From positions 1,550,001 to 1,614,000 of the forward strand of contig JADJBK010000006.1 of the NCBI GenBank assembly GCA_016703745.1: a stretch of DNA of 64,000 nt. Reading direction: 5' to 3'. Positions within the stretch are counted from its first letter, which is position 1. Every line of letters begins with the position of its first letter. This document shows positions 60,499 through 64,000 of the stretch, piece after piece. The position numbers were made by a program, and so were the translations under genes. The notes under the pieces are model-generated. The model did not search any database. It saw only the letters and a program-made list of their open reading frames with translations, and was not told where the DNA came from. This DNA comes from Nitrosomonas sp. GTDB lineage: Bacteria > Pseudomonadota > Gammaproteobacteria > Burkholderiales > Nitrosomonadaceae.

Positions 60499-61866
60499 AT
60501 GAAAAAAAAATATTTTGGTACAGATGGTATACGTGGCAAGGTTGGCATATCGCCGATAATTCCCGAGTTTATTCTGCGGCTGGGATATGCGGCTGGAAAA
60601 GTTCTGCGTGAAACCGACTGGCAATTACCCGCAAATGATCGACCGACGATTTTGATTGGTAAAGACACGAGAATATCCGGCTATATGCTGGAATCTGCAC
60701 TTGAGGCGGGTTTTTCTGCTGCTGGCGTGGATGTGCTGCTATCCGGTCCGATGCCAACTTCCGCTATTGCCTATCTTGTGCGTGCATTACGTATTCAGGC
60801 GGGTGTGGTGATCTCTGCCTCACATAATCCTTTCGATGATAACGGTATCAAATTTTTTTCGTCAACAGGTTCCAAGCTACCAGACGAAATGGAGTTAAAA
60901 ATCGAGGCTGCCCTCGATACACCAATTGAAACCATGCCTTCAGCAAAGCTGGGTAAAGTGCAGCGCCTCAAGGATGCCTCGGGCAGATATATAGAGTTTT
61001 GCAAAGGCACCTTCCCCTATCAACTTAACTTGCGTAGCTTGAAAATTGTAGTGGACTGTGCTCATGGCGCAACTTATCACATTGCCGGTTCAGTGTTTCA
61101 TGAACTAGGTGCCGATGTGGTCACTGTTTTTGCTTCACCTGATGGCCTCAATATCAATTTTGACTGTGGCGCCACCCATATTACCGCACTACAAAATGCT
61201 GTTATTCAGCATCAGGCCGATCTGGGTATCGCACTTGATGGCGATGGCGATCGGGTCATGATGGTGGATTGTACCGGACGAGTATTCGATGGTGACAGCT
61301 TGCTTTTTATTATCGCAAAACATCGACAACAGCTAGACACGCTGCAGGGCGGTGTTGTTGGCACACTCATGACCAATCTGGCTATTGAACAGAAATTTGC
61401 AGAGTTCGGCATTCCATTTGCCAGAGCCAACGTAGGTGATCGCTATGTATCGGCATTATTGGAACAAAACAATTGGTATCTGGGGGGGGAGAATTCGGGG
61501 CACATCATATGTCATGATAAGCATTCAACTGGAGATGGCATCATCTCGGCCCTGCAAGTCCTGTATGCCTTGCAGGATACCGGACTGACACTTTCTGAAT
61601 TCATGCAGGGTATCCATTTTTTTCCACAACAATTATTGAATGTACCGATTCAGAAAAAATTTGATTTCAACCATAATGAGGCGGTATTGAATATGAAGCG
61701 TCAGGCTGAGCAAGCGCTGGGTAATGATGGTCGCATTCTGCTGCGCGCATCAGGAACCGAACCCTTGATTAGGGTCATGGTTGAGGGCAAAATTCAGGAG
61801 CAGATTGAACATTGGTCGAATAAACTTGCTGAAATCATTCGGGATCAGGCAACTACGGGTCACTAA
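60499..61866 (+). CDS. glmM: Phosphoglucosamine mutase
   Basis: 455 residues. It converts glucosamine-6-phosphate to glucosamine-1-phosphate for peptidoglycan and LPS. The start KKKYFGTDGIRG, the phosphoserine loop VISASHNPFDDNG (about 101-113), the metal loop ALDGDGDRVMMVD (about 244-256), GENSGHI and the phosphate-binding RASGTEPLIRVM are all present. Full length. Confidence 0.98.
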   Translation: MKKKYFGTDGIRGKVGISPIIPEFILRLGYAAGKVLRETDWQLPANDRPTILIGKDTRISGYMLESALEAGFSAAGVDVLLSGPMPTSAIAYLVRALRIQAGVVISASHNPFDDNGIKFFSSTGSKLPDEMELKIEAALDTPIETMPSAKLGKVQRLKDASGRYIEFCKGTFPYQLNLRSLKIVVDCAHGATYHIAGSVFHELGADVVTVFASPDGLNINFDCGATHITALQNAVIQHQADLGIALDGDGDRVMMVDCTGRVFDGDSLLFIIAKHRQQLDTLQGGVVGTLMTNLAIEQKFAEFGIPFARANVGDRYVSALLEQNNWYLGGENSGHIICHDKHSTGDGIISALQVLYALQDTGLTLSEFMQGIHFFPQQLLNVPIQKKFDFNHNEAVLNMKRQAEQALGNDGRILLRASGTEPLIRVMVEGKIQEQIEHWSNKLAEIIRDQATTGH

Positions 61867-61978
61867 CATAAATACCACTGTGTCACACAACGGTAACTAA
61901 AACGGATTACCTTGGCAGGGTCTAGCCTTGTTGGCCAAATAATGTTCAACCTTTTAATCCTTAACTAAGGAAATTAAC

Positions 61979-63001
61979 ATGCAAAAATTTTTATTAACGC
62001 CAAAAAAAAATCATGGACGTACACTCACATTTTTAGTCAGTTTCCTCGTGTTCAGTTTGGCCAGTCACTATAGTTACGCAAAACCAATTATAAAAATAGA
62101 CGGCTCAAGCACGGTATTCCCAATTACGGAAGCTGTTGCTGAGGATTTTCAGATTGATAAAAAGGGTGCCGTGCGGGTTACCGTTGGAATTTCCGGCACA
62201 GGTGGGGGGTTCAAGAAATTTTGTCGCGGTGAAACTGATATATCGAATGCCTCTCGACCTATTCTGCACTCGGAAATTGAAGAGTGCAAAAATAACGGAG
62301 TTGATTTCATTGAAATGCCGATTGCGTTTGATGCATTGACCGTAGCAGTCAATCCAAAGAATCATTGGATCCAGTCATTGACAGTCGCAGAGCTCAAAAA
62401 AATGTGGGAACCAGCAGCACAGCGAACTATCACCCGCTGGAAACAGATCAACCCTGCCTGGCCTGATGCAGAAATGAAACTGTATGGTGCGGGTGCGGAT
62501 TCGGGAACCTTTGATTATTTTACTGAAGCTGTTGTTGGGAAAGCCAAGTCAAGCCGGGGTGATTTTACTGCTTCGGAAGATGACAATGTACTCGTCCAGG
62601 GTGTTGCCAGCGATATTTATGCCCTTGGATTTTTTGGCTTTGCTTATTACATTGAAAATCAAAAAAAAGTAAAGGTAGTCGCAGTTGATAATGGAAGCGG
62701 TGGTGTCATTCCATCGATGCAGACAGTACAAGACGGAAGCTATGCCCCCCTGTCACGACCAATTTTTATTTATGTCAACGCCAAATCCACCCAGAAGCCT
62801 GAAGTCAGGGAATTTGTAAATTTCTACATGAATAACGCACCGGAATTGGTCAAGGAAGTTAAATATTTCCCACTGGATAGCAAATTCTACACACTCAATA
62901 TCAAGCACATGCAGGATAACGTATTGGGAACGGTATTTGGTGGCGAGGCCAGTATTAATCTCACTATCGAAGAATTATTTACTAAATCCCGTTCACACTA
63001 G
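61979..63001 (+). CDS. pstS: PstS-family phosphate-binding protein
   Basis: 340 residues. A signal peptide (about 15-34, ending ASHYSYA) precedes the mature start KPIIKIDGSSTVFPITEA, the typical first phosphate-contact region. GTGGGFKKFCRGETDISNASRPI and YGAGADSGTFDYFTEAVVGK supply further ligand contacts (both listed by region: about 80-100 and 165-185). It should bind periplasmic phosphate for the PstCAB importer. Those genes do not follow; xerD converges 37 bp downstream. An AAGGA site lies 8 nt before the ATG. I see no convincing Pho box in the 112-bp leader. Confidence 0.92.
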   Translation: MQKFLLTPKKNHGRTLTFLVSFLVFSLASHYSYAKPIIKIDGSSTVFPITEAVAEDFQIDKKGAVRVTVGISGTGGGFKKFCRGETDISNASRPILHSEIEECKNNGVDFIEMPIAFDALTVAVNPKNHWIQSLTVAELKKMWEPAAQRTITRWKQINPAWPDAEMKLYGAGADSGTFDYFTEAVVGKAKSSRGDFTASEDDNVLVQGVASDIYALGFFGFAYYIENQKKVKVVAVDNGSGGVIPSMQTVQDGSYAPLSRPIFIYVNAKSTQKPEVREFVNFYMNNAPELVKEVKYFPLDSKFYTLNIKHMQDNVLGTVFGGEASINLTIEELFTKSRSH

Positions 63002-63038
63002 AAATTGTGACTTCTTCCTTGCTCGATCGCAAGCGCTG

Positions 63039-63950
63039 CTATCCGCGTGGATGATGTTTCGCATGTAATTGCTTGAGCCGTTCACTTGCAACATGCGTAT
63101 AAATCTGCGTAGTGGAGATGTCGGTGTGTCCGAGCAGCAGTTGTACCACGCGCAAATCTGCGCCATGATTGAGTAGATGGGTGGCGAAGGCATGGCGCAG
63201 GGTGTGCGGCGAAAGTGGTTTATCGATACCCGCCTGTAACGTATACCGCTTGATTAGATACCAGAATGCCTGGCGACTCATGGCTTCACCATGAGCGGTT
63301 ATGAAGAGTTTGCTGCTATGTTTGCCCCTGAGTATGGTGGGGCGTGCTTGTTGCAAATACTGCATCAGCCAGTGCAATGCTTCTTCGCCAAGCGGTACCA
63401 GGCGTTCTTTGTTGCCTTTTCCCAGAATATGCACGATTCCCATATCTTGCCGTACTTGTGAGATCTGCAAATTAACCAGCTCAGATACGCGCAAGCCGGT
63501 AGCATAGAGCAGTTCCAGCATGGCACGATCACGCAGCCCTAATGGCTGCTGAATATTGGGGGTAGCAAGCAGCATTTCAACTTCTGTTTCAGATAAGTTT
63601 GTGGGCAGATAGCGGGGAATTCTGGGACTGTCAATATTGAGGGTGGGGTCGAGCTTAATTTTCCCCTGCCGTAATAAATACCGGTAGAAGCGCCGCATAC
63701 AGGAGAGCGCGCGACTTGCAGTACTTGCCTTGGCACCTTGCAAAATTCCACTCGACAAGAAAGCCAGCAGATCTGCCTGCGTGACATTAGCAAGCCCTCC
63801 ACCCGCATGGCGCTTCTCATCCAGCCATCGACTCAATTTCAGTAAATCAGCGCGGTAACTGCTGATGGTATTGCGTGACAGGCCATCTTCCAGCCATAGC
63901 GCATCGGCAAATTCATCAACCAGCGTAGTAGCGTCTTTAGCCATACTCAT
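63039..63950 (-). CDS. xerD: Tyrosine recombinase XerD
   Basis: 303 residues, the XerC/D length. It resolves chromosome dimers at dif with XerC under FtsK control. The N-terminal SAM-like core-binding domain (LSRNTISSYRADLLKLSRWL region, about 20-40) is followed by the catalytic domain with Arg in TGLRVSEL, Lys in LGKGNKERLVPLG, HTLRHAFATH, LLGHTDIST and the nucleophile Tyr in TTQIYTHV. XerD is favoured over XerC by overall pattern; a paralogue in the rest of the genome would settle it. An IS66-like end begins 12 bp upstream of its start. Confidence 0.92.
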   Translation of the reverse strand: MSMAKDATTLVDEFADALWLEDGLSRNTISSYRADLLKLSRWLDEKRHAGGGLANVTQADLLAFLSSGILQGAKASTASRALSCMRRFYRYLLRQGKIKLDPTLNIDSPRIPRYLPTNLSETEVEMLLATPNIQQPLGLRDRAMLELLYATGLRVSELVNLQISQVRQDMGIVHILGKGNKERLVPLGEEALHWLMQYLQQARPTILRGKHSSKLFITAHGEAMSRQAFWYLIKRYTLQAGIDKPLSPHTLRHAFATHLLNHGADLRVVQLLLGHTDISTTQIYTHVASERLKQLHAKHHPRG

Positions 63951-63961
63951 TCGCGTTCATG

Positions 63962-63975
63962 TGTAACCGTCCAAC
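63962..63975 (+). mobile_element. Possible IS66-family terminal repeat at the right window edge
   Basis: GTAACCGTCCAACG is identical to the first 14 bases of the terminal repeats of the IS66 copies at 27-32 kb. The following bases (GCAGGCAGG) differ from CTCCCATCT, so it may be a related but different element, or a chance or relic match. It is oriented to extend beyond the window. Confidence 0.45.
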
Positions 63976-64000
63976 GGCAGGCAGGCTATTCATCAGGATA

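Noticed and set aside
61867..61978. Pho box upstream of pstS (CTGTGTCACACAACGGTAAC)
   Set aside because: Only the first half resembles the consensus; the 11-bp spaced repeat is not convincing.
1..63999. tRNA, rRNA, riboswitch and CRISPR features
   Set aside because: No cloverleaf-like, rRNA-like or regularly spaced repeat sequence was recognised by eye; a covariance-model search would be needed to exclude small RNAs.

Overview
The window looks like a chromosomal segment of a Gram-negative betaproteobacterium. The gene blocks aroA-cmk-rpsA-ihfB, topB-smg-dprA-LysM / def-fmt-rsmB-DUF4390-ntrY-ntrX, carA-carB-greA / yhbY / rlmE-ftsH-folP-glmM and a Mfd/RecJ neighbourhood are typical of that class. 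Moderate GC content and the protein flavour suggest the Nitrosomonadaceae (Nitrosomonas-like). That genus-level guess is inference only: no ammonia-oxidation gene or rRNA lies in the window. No tRNA, rRNA or CRISPR array was recognised by eye.

Layout. 1-2.05 kb (minus): a YcbB-type L,D-transpeptidase followed by a Tat-exported YcbK/DUF882 protein cut by the left edge (peptidoglycan remodelling). 2.2-5.7 kb: a peptide-type ABC permease and a double ATPase, without the second permease or a binding protein. 5.7-13.8 kb: prfC, flgM-flgN, recJ (with an apparent one-base frameshift near its 3' end) and mfd. 13.9-17.8 kb: a c-di-GMP block (HD-GYP with missing metal ligands, then degenerate GGDEF plus intact EAL) coupled to a photolyase. 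17.8-22.9 kb: an EI24 membrane protein and a run of poorly characterised envelope genes (His/Gly-rich secreted protein, Gly-zipper lipoprotein, EF-hand/YidB-like protein, large EF-hand membrane protein). 23.0-27.0 kb: alanine dehydrogenase, two cyclophilins and cysS.

27,026-32,272 is a nested IS66-family assembly: two intact, nearly identical 2,402-bp copies sit inside or next to the remains of an older third copy. The whole assembly is flanked by an 8-bp direct repeat, and one inner copy has its own perfect 8-bp target duplication. It lies between cysS and pyrF.

32.3-37.7 kb (minus): aroA-cmk-rpsA-ihfB-lapA-pyrF, linking aromatic and pyrimidine metabolism with translation and nucleoid functions. 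37.9-43.6 kb: a small membrane protein, topB, smg, dprA and a LysM protein. 43.8-50.8 kb (plus): def, fmt, rsmB, a DUF4390 protein and the NtrY/NtrX two-component pair. The NtrX AAA+ domain has lost its ATPase and sigma54-contact motifs. 51.2-63.0 kb (plus, except yhbY): carA-carB, greA, rlmE, ftsH, folP, glmM and a pstS-like gene without pstCAB. 63.0-63.95 kb (minus): xerD. Just upstream of xerD, at the right edge, is a 14-bp match to the IS66 terminal repeat.

Most of the window is ordinary housekeeping sequence. The parts that deserve a second look are the IS66 nest, the recJ frameshift, the degenerate signalling proteins, the envelope/EF-hand cluster and the possible carA leader attenuator.
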